The translations under genes and the position numbers were made by a program. Source: Streptomyces antibioticus (GTDB lineage: Bacteria; Actinomycetota; Actinomycetes; Streptomycetales; Streptomycetaceae). Taken from it: DNA of 64,000 nucleotides. Positions 43,237-51,405 of this stretch are shown here, piece after piece (positions within the stretch are counted from its first letter, which is position 1; the number at the start of each line of letters is the position of its first letter). A model generated the notes under the pieces. It ran no database searches. It was given only the letters and a program-made list of their open reading frames with translations, and was not told the origin of the DNA. The DNA is taken from contig NZ_KQ948423.1 of NCBI RefSeq assembly GCF_001514065.1, positions 310,001 to 374,000 of the forward strand, given 5' to 3'.

Positions 43237-44133
43237 CTACGGGTGACCAGGGGTTGCGTACGGCGCCCCGGCCGCGCTCAGCACCGCCTCCACCACCCGC
43301 GGCAGCGACCGCGGGTGCAGGAACAGGAAGAGGTTCGGCTCGACGAGCTCCAGCTCCATCACCACCGGCGCCCCGTCGTCCCCGTCCACCAGGTCCACGC
43401 GCGCGTACAGCAGCTCCTGGGCGTCCGGTACGGCGGCCAGGGCCCGCTCGGCGACGTCCAGCTCGGCCGGGGTCGCCGTCCACGGCTCCAGACCCGGGTG
43501 GGCGACCTTGTCCGCGTCGAAGGCCGTGCCGGGCGCGAGGACGGCCCGCTTCCGGCTGGCGTGCAGCAGCCGCCCGCCGAAGAACTGAAGCGCCCGCTCC
43601 CCGGCGGCGTCGATGCCGCGCATGTACGGCTGGATCATCGCGGTGAACCCCTCCGCGTGCATCCGCTCCAGATGCCGTACGGCGGTGTCGTGCTGCCCTG
43701 CCGTGTACCGCGCGGCATAGCGCGCCCCGGCCCCGGAGGTCGGCTTCACGACGTACTCGTGATCGCCCGGCAGCTCGACGGCGTCACCCGGCGCGAGATA
43801 CGAGGTGGGCACGGTCGGCACGCCGGCCGTGGCCAGCTCCCCCAGGTACCGCTTGTCGCTGCTCCAGCGCACGATGTCGGCGGGATTGGCGAGCCGGGTC
43901 GCCTTGCCGACCCGTTCGGTCCACGCCGTGAACTCGGCGGCCCGCCAGCTGTAGTCCCAGGTCGACCGGATGAGGACCAGGTCGTAGCCGCCCCAGTCGA
44001 CCTCGGCGTCGTCCCAGAACACGGCCTCCGCGTCGGCCCCGGCGGCCCGCAGCGCGTCCACCAGCACGGGCAGGTCGCGGTCGCGGGAGGGCTCGGGCCG
44101 GGGGTCGTAGGTGGCGAGGGCGACTCGGGGCAC
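43237..44133 (-). CDS. ATP-grasp ligase-like protein
   Basis: The 298-residue protein has a Rossmann-like start (VALATYDPRPEPSRDRDLPVL, YDLVLIRSTWDYSWR), the ATP-grasp lysine segment EYVVKPTSGAGARYAARY, MIQPYMRGID and the metal-binding VMELELVEPNLF. It ligates a carboxylate to an amine through an acyl-phosphate in other families; the substrates are unknown. It resembles the short RimK/glutathione-synthetase-like proteins common in Streptomyces. GTG 44133 is chosen for its AAGGGA and the conserved PRVALATYD start. Confidence 0.87.
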   Translation of the reverse strand: MPRVALATYDPRPEPSRDRDLPVLVDALRAAGADAEAVFWDDAEVDWGGYDLVLIRSTWDYSWRAAEFTAWTERVGKATRLANPADIVRWSSDKRYLGELATAGVPTVPTSYLAPGDAVELPGDHEYVVKPTSGAGARYAARYTAGQHDTAVRHLERMHAEGFTAMIQPYMRGIDAAGERALQFFGGRLLHASRKRAVLAPGTAFDADKVAHPGLEPWTATPAELDVAERALAAVPDAQELLYARVDLVDGDDGAPVVMELELVEPNLFLFLHPRSLPRVVEAVLSAAGAPYATPGHP

Positions 44134-44218
44134 GGGTGGGTCCCTTCGGGTGGGTGTACGCATGGATGTACGCGGTCCCGGCAGGCTAACCGGAGGCTCC
44201 GCAACCGCGGCAACCCGT

Positions 44219-44249
44219 TTGACCTTCCCCCTTGGTGAAGCCCCAGCAT
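44219..44249 (+). promoter_or_regulatory. MerR-type promoter with 19-bp spacer
   Basis: TTGACC (44219-44224) and CAGCAT (44244-44249) are separated by exactly 19 bp, the over-long spacer typical of promoters activated by MerR-family regulators. The spacer holds an imperfect dyad CTTC-n-CC-n3-GG-n-GAAG at about 44224-44240. The gene 34 bp downstream encodes a MerR-PP2C fusion, so autoregulation is likely. Confidence 0.65.
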
Positions 44250-44283
44250 CGGGGACGGGAACCGGAAGGGGAGGTGGTGGCGC

Positions 44284-45318
44284 GTGCTGACGATCGGCGC
44301 CTTCGCGAAGGCGAGCCGGCTGTCGCCCAAGGCCCTGCGGCTGTACGACGAACTGGACCTGCTGCGCCCTGCCCGGGTCGACCCGGACACCGGCTACCGC
44401 TATTACACGCCGGCCCAGCTGGAGCAGGCCCGGCTGGTGGCCTGGCTGCGCCGGATCGGGATGCCGCTGGCCCGCATCCGCGAGGTGTGCGCGCTCGCGC
44501 CGGAGGCAGCCGCCGGGGAGATCCGCGCGTACTGGCAGCGGGTGGAGGCGGAGACGGCCCAGCGCCGGGACCTGGCCGCCTTCCTGATCGACCACCTCAC
44601 GACCGACGGGCGACGGGAAGAGGCCCCCATGCTGGAACTGCGCTACGCCGCCCCCTCGGACACCGGCCGGGTCCGCCCGCAGAACCAGGACACGGTGTAC
44701 GCGGGCGGCCGCCTGCTCGCCGTCGCGGACGGTTTCGGGCCCGGGGGCGCGCCGGTGAGCCGGGCGGCCGTGGAAGCACTGAGGACGCTGGAGACACGGG
44801 AGATCCCGGCCGGTGACGTGCTCAACCTCCTTCAGGAGACGGTGCACGGCGCGGGCGACGCGGACGAGAGCGACTCGGGAACCACCCTCACCGCCCTCCT
44901 GTGGACGGACTCCCGCCTCGCCCTGGTCCACATCGGCGACTCCCGCGCCTATCTCCTGCGGGACGGCGCCCTGTTCCGCATCACGCACGACCACACCCTC
45001 GTCCAGTCCCTGATCGACGAGGGCCGGCTGACCCCGGAGGAGGCCGGCTCGCACCCCCGGCGCACCTTCCTCCTCAAGGCCCTCGGCACCGCGGCCCCGG
45101 ACCTGCGCCTCCACGACGCGGCCCCCGGCGACCGCTACCTCCTCTGCTCCGACGGCCTGTCGAGCGTCGTCCCCGACGCCCGCATCCGCACCGCCCTCAC
45201 CACCGCCGCCACACCGGAAGCGGCCGTCCACACCCTGATCGACGCGGCGAACGAGGCGGGCGGCCCGGACAACGTCAGCTGTGTGGTGGCGGATGTGGTG
45301 ACGACTGGGGCGTCCTGA
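44284..45318 (+). CDS. MerR regulator fused to PP2C phosphatase
   Basis: The 344-residue protein joins a MerR DNA-binding domain (residues 1 to about 70: LTIGAFAKASRLSPKALRLYDEL, DTGYRYYTPAQLEQARLVAWLRRIGMPLARI) through a coiled-coil helix to a complete PP2C serine/threonine phosphatase (about 118-340). Metal-binding acids lie in NQDTVYA, VADGFG, CSDGLS and GGPDNVS, and RAYLLRDG and HDHTLVQSLIDEG are intact. It would couple phosphatase activity to promoter binding. GTG 44284 follows AGGGGAGG. The upstream promoter has the 19-bp MerR spacer. Confidence 0.92.
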   Translation: MLTIGAFAKASRLSPKALRLYDELDLLRPARVDPDTGYRYYTPAQLEQARLVAWLRRIGMPLARIREVCALAPEAAAGEIRAYWQRVEAETAQRRDLAAFLIDHLTTDGRREEAPMLELRYAAPSDTGRVRPQNQDTVYAGGRLLAVADGFGPGGAPVSRAAVEALRTLETREIPAGDVLNLLQETVHGAGDADESDSGTTLTALLWTDSRLALVHIGDSRAYLLRDGALFRITHDHTLVQSLIDEGRLTPEEAGSHPRRTFLLKALGTAAPDLRLHDAAPGDRYLLCSDGLSSVVPDARIRTALTTAATPEAAVHTLIDAANEAGGPDNVSCVVADVVTTGAS

Positions 45319-45410
45319 CGCCGGAGGTCGACCGTGAGTGTTTCTTCCGGCAGTCGATGGTGTACGGAGGGATCGTGGTGGTTGACCTGACGGACGAAGG
45401 AGTACGCCGC

Positions 45411-46853
45411 GTGTCCTCTCTCTTCCCGGCCCTGACCGGCGACCGGACCGACCGACCCGCGCTGCGGTTCGGCGATCGTTCCCTGACGTACGGCGAGCTC
45501 GCCGCCGCCACCGCTGCCCTCGCGGGACGGATCGGCGACGCGGGCAGAGTGGCGGTCTGGGCAACGCCGGCGCTGGAGACCGCGGTGGCGGTGGTGGCGG
45601 CCCTGGAGGCCGGTGTGGCCGCCGTGCCGCTCAACCCCAAGTCCGGCGAGAAGGAACTCGGGCACATCCTGTCCGACAGCGCGCCGAGTCTCGTCCTCGC
45701 CGCCCCGGACGACGAACTCCCGCCTCCACTCAGGGACTTGGACCGCGTGGATGTCGACGTGCGAGCCTCCGGCTCCCGCCCCGACGAGCACGCCACCGAG
45801 GCCGACCCCGCCCTGATCGTCTACACCTCCGGCACCACCGGCCCGCCGAAGGGCGCGGTCCTCCCCCGCCGGGCGATCACCGCCACCCTGGACGCGCTCG
45901 CGGACGCCTGGCAGTGGACCGGCGACGACGTCCTCGTGCACGGCCTGCCCCTGTTCCATGTGCACGGCCTGGTCCTCGGCATCCTCGGCCCGCTGCGCCG
46001 CGGCGGATCGGTACGCCACCTGGGCCGGTTCACCACGGAAGGCGTGGCACGGGAGCTGAACGCCGGTGCGACGATGCTGTTCGGGGTGCCGACGATGTAC
46101 CACCGCATCGCCCAATCCCTGCCGGAAGAACCGGAGTTGGCGAAGGCGCTGGGCCGGGCCCGCCTCCTGGTCTCCGGCTCCGCCGCCCTCCCCGTGCACG
46201 ACCACGAGCGCATCACGGCCGCGACGGGCCGCCGGGTGATCGAGCGGTACGGCATGACGGAAACGCTGATGATCACCAGCGTGCGCGCGGACGGCGAGCC
46301 GCGCGCGGGCACCGTCGGCGTGCCGCTGCCAGGCGTGGAGCTGCGGCTGGTGGAGGAGGACGGGGCGCCGATCACGTCGTACGACGGCGAGACGGTGGGC
46401 GAGATCCAGGTGCGCGGGACGAACCTGTTCACGGAGTACCTCAACCGTCCCGACGCGACGGCCGCCGCGTTCACGGCGGACGGCTGGTTCCGCACCGGGG
46501 ACATGGCGGTGCGTGATCCCGACGGGTACGTCCGGATCGTCGGCCGCAAGGCCACCGACCTGATCAAGAGCGGCGGTTACAAGATCGGGGCGGGTGAGAT
46601 CGAGAACGCGCTGCTGGAGCACCCGGGCGTGCGGGAGGCGGCTGTGACGGGTGAACCGGACGCGGACCTGGGCGAGCGGATCGTCGCCTGGATCGTGCCG
46701 ACCGATCCCCAATCACCGCCGCAGGCCGATGAGTTGGCGAATCATGTCGCCCGCCGCCTCGCCCCGCACAAGCGCCCCCGTGTCGTCCACCACCTGGACG
46801 CCCTCCCCCGCAACGACATGGGGAAGATCATGAAGCGGGCCCTGCATGCCTGA
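45411..46853 (+). CDS. matB: Malonyl-CoA / methylmalonyl-CoA synthetase MatB
   Basis: The 480-residue acyl-CoA synthetase matches what I recall of S. coelicolor MatB (SCO2444), which ligates malonate or methylmalonate to CoA using ATP. It has the P-loop VYTSGTTGPPKGA, the dicarboxylate-pocket region MLFGVPTMYHRIA, YGMTETLM, WFRTGDMA, RKATDLIKSGGYKIG and the catalytic lysine in NDMGKIMK. GTG 45411 is chosen for the conserved SSLFPAL start and AAGGAG; longer in-frame extensions upstream overlap the PP2C gene. It overlaps the next gene by 8 nt. Confidence 0.93.
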   Translation: MSSLFPALTGDRTDRPALRFGDRSLTYGELAAATAALAGRIGDAGRVAVWATPALETAVAVVAALEAGVAAVPLNPKSGEKELGHILSDSAPSLVLAAPDDELPPPLRDLDRVDVDVRASGSRPDEHATEADPALIVYTSGTTGPPKGAVLPRRAITATLDALADAWQWTGDDVLVHGLPLFHVHGLVLGILGPLRRGGSVRHLGRFTTEGVARELNAGATMLFGVPTMYHRIAQSLPEEPELAKALGRARLLVSGSAALPVHDHERITAATGRRVIERYGMTETLMITSVRADGEPRAGTVGVPLPGVELRLVEEDGAPITSYDGETVGEIQVRGTNLFTEYLNRPDATAAAFTADGWFRTGDMAVRDPDGYVRIVGRKATDLIKSGGYKIGAGEIENALLEHPGVREAAVTGEPDADLGERIVAWIVPTDPQSPPQADELANHVARRLAPHKRPRVVHHLDALPRNDMGKIMKRALHA

Positions 46854-48174
46854 GCGTCTCTCCGCCCGCGCCACCCTCGCCCTCGTCACCGACGACTCCA
46901 CCTTCACCGAACTCCCGGCTCCTACCGAAGATTTCCCGCCCGACGGGCCGCTCGGCTGGCAGGGCTACGACGCCTCGCGCGCCCGCGCCGCCGAACGCAC
47001 CGGGGAGCAGGAGTCGGTCGTGTGCGGCACGGGGCGGGTCGAGGGCACCCGGGCCGTGCTGATCGCCTTCGAGTTCGGCTTCCTCGGCGGCTCGCTCGGC
47101 GTCCGCACCGGTGACCGCCTTGAGGCGGCGTACGCGTACGCGCGCGAACACCGGCTGCCGGTCGTCCCGTTGGTCGCCACGGGCGGCAGCCGGATGCAGG
47201 AGGGCATGCTCGCGCTCACCCAACTCCAGCGGGTGGCACGCCAGTCGGCGCTCACCCGGGAGGCGGGCCTCGCGCAGATCGCCGTCCTGCGCGACCCGAC
47301 GACCGGTGGCGGCTGGGCCACGCTGGGCGCCGGTGCCGACGTCACCCTCGCCCTGCCCGGCGCCCAGGTCGGCTTCGCCGGTTCCCGGGTCCGTCCGGCG
47401 GACGCGGACCCGGCGGCGTACACGGCGGAGGCGCAGGTCGCGGCGGGTGCGGTGGACGCGGTCGTACCCCCGGGCGAGCTGCGGGAGGTGCTGGGCCGCT
47501 GGCTGCGGCTGCTGACGCGGCCGAGCGGCGACCCGGCCCCGGTGCCCGCCCCGCTCGGCGCGCCGGACCTGCCCGCGACCGGCTGGGAGGCGGTGAGCCG
47601 GGCCCGCTCCCCACAACGACCGCGCGCCGTCGCCTACTTGGACGCCTACTTCACACACCGCCTGCCCCTCTCCGGCGACCGCTGCGGCGGCACCGACCCC
47701 GGCATGCTCTGCGGTTTCGGCGAACGGGAGGGCCGTACGATCGCGTACGCGGCGCAGGACGGGACGGCGACCCGGCCGGCCGGATACCGCACCGCGACCC
47801 GGCTGATCCGGCTGGCGGACCGGCTCGGCATCCCGGTGCTGACGCTGGTGGACACGCCCGGCGCCGCCAATGACGCGGAGGCCGAACGGCAGGGCGTCGG
47901 CGCGGCGATCGCGGACCTGTTCCTGACGGTCGCCGCCGCCCGCACCCCGGTCACCACCCTCCTCGTCGGCGAGGGCGGCTCCGGCGGCGCCCTGGCCCTC
48001 GCGTCCCCCGGCAGCACCTGGGCCACACCGGACAGCTACTTCTCGGTGATCGCCCCCGAACTCGCCGCGGCGATCCTGAAGCGACCGGCGACGGAGGTCC
48101 GGGCGACGGCGGAGCAACTCCGGGTCCGCCCGCAGGACTTGGCGGAACTGGGGGTGATCCGCGAGAAGCGGTGA
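46846..48174 (+). CDS. Fused carboxyltransferase (AccD/AccA or MdcDE-like)
   Basis: The 442-residue protein has two crotonase-fold halves. The first (AFEFGFLGGSLGVRTGDRLEAAY, VATGGSRMQEGMLALTQLQR, AQIAVLRDPTTGGGWATLG) resembles carboxyltransferase beta. The second (GFGEREGRTIAYAAQDG, LTLVDTPGAANDAEAERQG, LLVGEGGSGGALALA) resembles carboxyltransferase alpha. No zinc-finger cysteines are visible in the N-terminal part. It is co-translated with matB, so it probably transfers carboxyl groups to or from malonyl-CoA. Whether it works as acetyl-CoA carboxylase or as a malonate-decarboxylase-like enzyme cannot be told from sequence. Confidence 0.88.
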   Translation: MPERLSARATLALVTDDSTFTELPAPTEDFPPDGPLGWQGYDASRARAAERTGEQESVVCGTGRVEGTRAVLIAFEFGFLGGSLGVRTGDRLEAAYAYAREHRLPVVPLVATGGSRMQEGMLALTQLQRVARQSALTREAGLAQIAVLRDPTTGGGWATLGAGADVTLALPGAQVGFAGSRVRPADADPAAYTAEAQVAAGAVDAVVPPGELREVLGRWLRLLTRPSGDPAPVPAPLGAPDLPATGWEAVSRARSPQRPRAVAYLDAYFTHRLPLSGDRCGGTDPGMLCGFGEREGRTIAYAAQDGTATRPAGYRTATRLIRLADRLGIPVLTLVDTPGAANDAEAERQGVGAAIADLFLTVAAARTPVTTLLVGEGGSGGALALASPGSTWATPDSYFSVIAPELAAAILKRPATEVRATAEQLRVRPQDLAELGVIREKR

Positions 48175-48209
48175 CCCCACATGTGCCCCCGGACCCCGGC
48201 GTGCGGAAA

Positions 48210-48236
48210 CCGGGACAACGCGTGCTGTCGTCCCGG
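48210..48236. promoter_or_regulatory. Dyad in the promoter region of the Trypco1/VMAP operon
   Basis: CCGGGAC (48210-48216) and GTCCCGG (48230-48236) form a perfect 7-bp inverted repeat 41 bp before the first gene. An ECF-like pair GGAAAC (48205) and GTCGTC (48227) with a 16-bp spacer overlaps it. Both readings are tentative. Confidence 0.35.
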
Positions 48237-48276
48237 ACAATGGGAACGACTCGGTACAGCACACGACGGGGGCGTC

Positions 48277-48594
48277 ATGGACGGCATGGTCGAGTTCAAG
48301 ACCGGTGACGGTGCGGTGATCGCGGTGGAGGCCGCCGACGAAGGGGCGGGTGCGCGCCTGGTCTCGCGGGACGGGACCGTCCAGGCGGCCCGCACCTTCG
48401 AGGCCGCGCTCGACGGGGTCCGCTCGGCGGCCGAGGCGGCACTCCGCGTGTTCCGCGAGGGCGCGCTCCAACCGGACGGCGTGGAGATCGAGTTCGGGGT
48501 GAAGCTGAGCGCGGAGACGGGCGCGATCATCGCGAAGGGGTCGGCCGAGGGGCATCTGGTCGTCAAGTTGACCTGGTCTCCGTCGACATCATGA
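48277..48594 (+). CDS. Trypco1 (CU044_2847-family) protein
   Basis: The 105-residue protein has a beta hairpin start (MVEFKTGDGAVIAVEAADEG), a helix (FEAALDGVRSAAEAALRVF) and a closing beta motif PDGVEIEFGVKLSAETGAIIAKG. This is the trypsin-co-occurring domain 1 pattern. Such proteins are constantly encoded beside trypsin-like proteases of VMAP or NACHT systems and are likely binding partners. ATG 48277 follows GGGGG; the ATGA at its end contains the start of the protease gene. Confidence 0.88.
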   Translation: MDGMVEFKTGDGAVIAVEAADEGAGARLVSRDGTVQAARTFEAALDGVRSAAEAALRVFREGALQPDGVEIEFGVKLSAETGAIIAKGSAEGHLVVKLTWSPSTS

Positions 48595-50366
48595 CCGGCG
48601 CTGAGTGGCACGCCCGCGTCGAGTGCGCGGGCGAGGTGGCCGGCGCGGGCTTCCTGGTGGCCCCCGGCACCGTGCTGACCTGCGCCCATGTGGCACTCGA
48701 CCGAGGCCCGCTCACCGTGTCCTTCCCGCAGCGCCCGGGCTCACCGGCCGTACCGGCCCGGGTCGTCGCGCACGGCGACTGGGCGGGCGGCCCCACCGAC
48801 CCGGGCGATCTGGCCGTGCTGGAGCTGACCGAGGACATCGGTATCGCCCCGGCCGCGCTGGCCCCGGCCGCCGGCGCGCACGGCGACCGCAAGCTCGTCG
48901 CGTACGGCTTCCCGGCGGGCTACGACGAGGGCCAGCTCGCCGAGTACCGCACCACGGGCCCGGTCTACGTCAGCGGTGAGTGGATCCAGCTGGAGGCCTG
49001 GAGCGGGCACGGGCAGCCGCTGGTCGCCGGTTTCAGCGGTGCCGCGGTCGTGCTGGTCGAGACGGGCGAGGTAGTCGGCATGGTCACGGCGGCGGCGGGG
49101 GGCAAGGGGGTCCTGTCGGGCCGGATGATGCCGACCGATGTGATGCGCCGCCACTGGCCGGGCCTGGAGGGCCTGGTCCCGGCGCCGGGCAGCGGCGCGC
49201 TCGCCGCCCGCCGCCGACTGCGGGCCCTGGTCGAGCGGGCGGTCCGCGTGGGCCTGGACTGCGATCCCGAACGCCTCTACAACGACACCATCGCCGGCGA
49301 GATCGCCCCGCAGCCCCCGCCCGAGGGCTTCGACTCGCTGTGGTCGGCGGCCTGGTTCGTACAGAGCGAGCTCGACGATCCCGCGATCGTGGCACGGTTC
49401 ACCGACCGGCTCGCCGCCCTCCTCGGCCCACGCCCCGCACCCCGCCGTACGGCACCCGTCTGGGCGCCGATCCTGATCGAGCTGGGGCACAGCGGCGCGG
49501 GCGAGGACCTGGTGTGCGTGCAGGTGTCGGCGTACAGCGGCGGGCGCCGCCACCCGGTCGCGTGCGACACCGTGCCGTACAGCCAGCTGCGGGCGTACGT
49601 CCAGGACCGTATCGACGCCGCGTTCCGTCATGTCCCGCCCGACGCCGACGAGTTGATCGCCTTCGCGCTGCCCCGCGACTGGCTCGACTGGCCGGTCGAC
49701 CGCTGGGAGAGCGACCCCGACGACGACACCCCGCTCGGTCTCGCCGTCCCCGTCGTCGTCACCGACCACGCCCGTCGCAAGGCCCGCACCCGGCACGCCC
49801 TGACCCGCGCCTGGCAGCGCCTCGACAACGGCTCCGGCGCCCGGGTGCACAAGGTGCGGTGCGGCTGCCCGGGCAAGCCGAGCGAACTCCGGCTGGCGCT
49901 CACGGAGTCGGAGCCCTGCCTCGCGGGTTTCGCCGCCGCCCCCGGCACCGACCGTACCCGGGAACACTTCCGGACCTCGGTCATAGCCCCGGCCCCGGTG
50001 GTGGTGTGGTCCCGCCGTGGCTGCGCGGCGGAGTCCGACTGCGCGGATGCCTGCCCCGGCAGCGCGTTCCTCGACAAGCTCGACGCCCATGCCGCCCGGG
50101 TACGCCCCGCCGATCTCCCGCGCAGCGTCCTCGCCCTGCGTCGGAAGGCCGCCACCCAGGACGGCCACTGGGCGACGGACATCCAGCTCCTCTGGGACGA
50201 CCCGCGCTGCTTCACGGACCCGCACGAGGAGGGGGCGCATATGCGATCACCGGTGGCGGGGACGGGAGTTGAGGCCGAGGCCGGGGCAGGCGCGCGGACT
50301 CCGCCCCAGCTGGACGCCGTACGCCCGCAACTCCCCCCTCCCGCCCCCAGGTTCCCTGTCGCCTGA
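48591..50366 (+). CDS. Trypsin-like protease-VMAP protein
   Basis: The 591-residue protein starts with a trypsin-fold protease with triad His33 (TCAHVA), Asp73 (PGDLAVLEL) and Ser149 (AGFSGAAV). Residues about 205-280 are a helical adaptor-like segment (RRRLRALVERAVRVGLDC, SLWSAAWFVQSELDDPAIV). From about 295 to 565 it matches the VMAP C-terminal module, with VPYSQLRAYVQDRID, FALPRDWLDWPVDRWE and a cysteine-containing RRGCAAESDCADACPGSAF. VMAP stands for vWA-MoxR-associated protein, the central component of a ternary conflict system. No signal peptide, so the protease is cytosolic. Start overlaps the Trypco1 stop. Confidence 0.9.
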   Translation: MTGAEWHARVECAGEVAGAGFLVAPGTVLTCAHVALDRGPLTVSFPQRPGSPAVPARVVAHGDWAGGPTDPGDLAVLELTEDIGIAPAALAPAAGAHGDRKLVAYGFPAGYDEGQLAEYRTTGPVYVSGEWIQLEAWSGHGQPLVAGFSGAAVVLVETGEVVGMVTAAAGGKGVLSGRMMPTDVMRRHWPGLEGLVPAPGSGALAARRRLRALVERAVRVGLDCDPERLYNDTIAGEIAPQPPPEGFDSLWSAAWFVQSELDDPAIVARFTDRLAALLGPRPAPRRTAPVWAPILIELGHSGAGEDLVCVQVSAYSGGRRHPVACDTVPYSQLRAYVQDRIDAAFRHVPPDADELIAFALPRDWLDWPVDRWESDPDDDTPLGLAVPVVVTDHARRKARTRHALTRAWQRLDNGSGARVHKVRCGCPGKPSELRLALTESEPCLAGFAAAPGTDRTREHFRTSVIAPAPVVVWSRRGCAAESDCADACPGSAFLDKLDAHAARVRPADLPRSVLALRRKAATQDGHWATDIQLLWDDPRCFTDPHEEGAHMRSPVAGTGVEAEAGAGARTPPQLDAVRPQLPPPAPRFPVA

Positions 50367-50394
50367 GCCCGTCCGCCGATCGGAGACCCGCACC

Positions 50395-51405
50395 ATGCCG
50401 CACTGGTCCGTCTACACCGGCAACAGCGAACCGCACGACGGCATCACCGAGTTGCCCGCGCCGCCCCCGTGGCGGGCGTTCGACGGCGGGCCCGCGCTGC
50501 CGCCGCCCGGCGACAGCGACGACGACGCGGCCGTCTCACCGGACCGGGTGCACCGCGCCCGCACCTACGTCGCCACCCCGGAGAGCGTCCAGCTGGTCAA
50601 CGCCGCCCTCTGTCTGCGCCGCCCGCTGCTGGTCACGGGACCGCCCGGCACCGGCAAGTCCTCCCTCGCCTACGCGGTGGCGCGCGAGCTGTGCCTCGGC
50701 CCGGTCCTGCGCTGGAACATCACCAGCCGCAGCACCCTCGCCGACGGCCTCTACCAGTACGACCCGCTGTCCCGCCTGTACGCGGCCCGCCCCGGCGGGG
50801 AGCGCAAGCACGGCGGCGTCGAGGACCACCTGCGCCTCGGCCCCCTGGGCACCGCGCTCCTCCCCTACGACCGCCCACGCGCCCTCCTGGTCGACGAGCT
50901 CGACAAGAGCGACCTCGACCTCCCCAACGACCTGCTGAACGTCCTGGAGGAGGGGCAGTTCGAGATCCCCGAACTGGTCCGCGCGGCCCGCCATTCCACC
51001 GACGGCACCGCCCAGGTCCTCGCGGACGGCACCGACACTCCCGTCGGAGTGCGGCGCGGCCGGGTCCGCTGCCGCGCCTTCCCCTTCGTCGTCCTCACCA
51101 GCAACGGCGAACGCGAGTTCCCGCCGGCCTTCCTGCGCCGCTGCGTCCGCCTCAAACTCCGCCGCCCCGGCCGCGATCAGCTCACCGACATCGTCCGCGC
51201 CCACCTCGGCGCACCGGACACCGAGGCCCAGTCCCTCATCGGCGACTTCCTCGACCGCGCGAACACCGGCGAACTGGCCACCGACCAACTCCTCAACGCC
51301 ATCTATCTGACGGGCGTGGCAGGTCTGGACGCCGAGTCCCGCGACAAGCTGGCCGAGCAGCTGATGCCGTATCTCAGCGCGACGGCGGACGGCGATGGCT
51401 TCTGA
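50395..51405 (+). CDS. MoxR-type AAA+ ATPase of the VMAP system
   Basis: The 336-residue ATPase has Walker A GPPGTGKS (82-89), Walker B ALLVDELDK (163-171), sensor 1 VVLTSNGEREFPPAFLRRC and an arginine-finger region RRCVRLKLRRPG. The N-terminal 50 residues are disordered and acidic. MoxR ATPases remodel or activate vWA-containing partners. It follows the VMAP gene by 28 bp and overlaps the SAV_2336-type gene by 11 nt, so stoichiometric co-expression is expected. Confidence 0.93.
   Translation: MPHWSVYTGNSEPHDGITELPAPPPWRAFDGGPALPPPGDSDDDAAVSPDRVHRARTYVATPESVQLVNAALCLRRPLLVTGPPGTGKSSLAYAVARELCLGPVLRWNITSRSTLADGLYQYDPLSRLYAARPGGERKHGGVEDHLRLGPLGTALLPYDRPRALLVDELDKSDLDLPNDLLNVLEEGQFEIPELVRAARHSTDGTAQVLADGTDTPVGVRRGRVRCRAFPFVVLTSNGEREFPPAFLRRCVRLKLRRPGRDQLTDIVRAHLGAPDTEAQSLIGDFLDRANTGELATDQLLNAIYLTGVAGLDAESRDKLAEQLMPYLSATADGDGF

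Noticed and set aside
44901-45410. Upstream extension of matB into the PP2C gene
   Set aside because: It is open only because of GC bias and lies out of frame inside the PP2C domain; GTG 45411 matches the conserved MatB start.
34806-48174. Secondary-metabolite (NRPS/PKS) gene cluster suggested by condensation-fold protein, MatB and methyltransferases
   Set aside because: There is no carrier protein, adenylation-condensation module, ketosynthase or transporter set, and the genes belong to separate units with housekeeping-type context.
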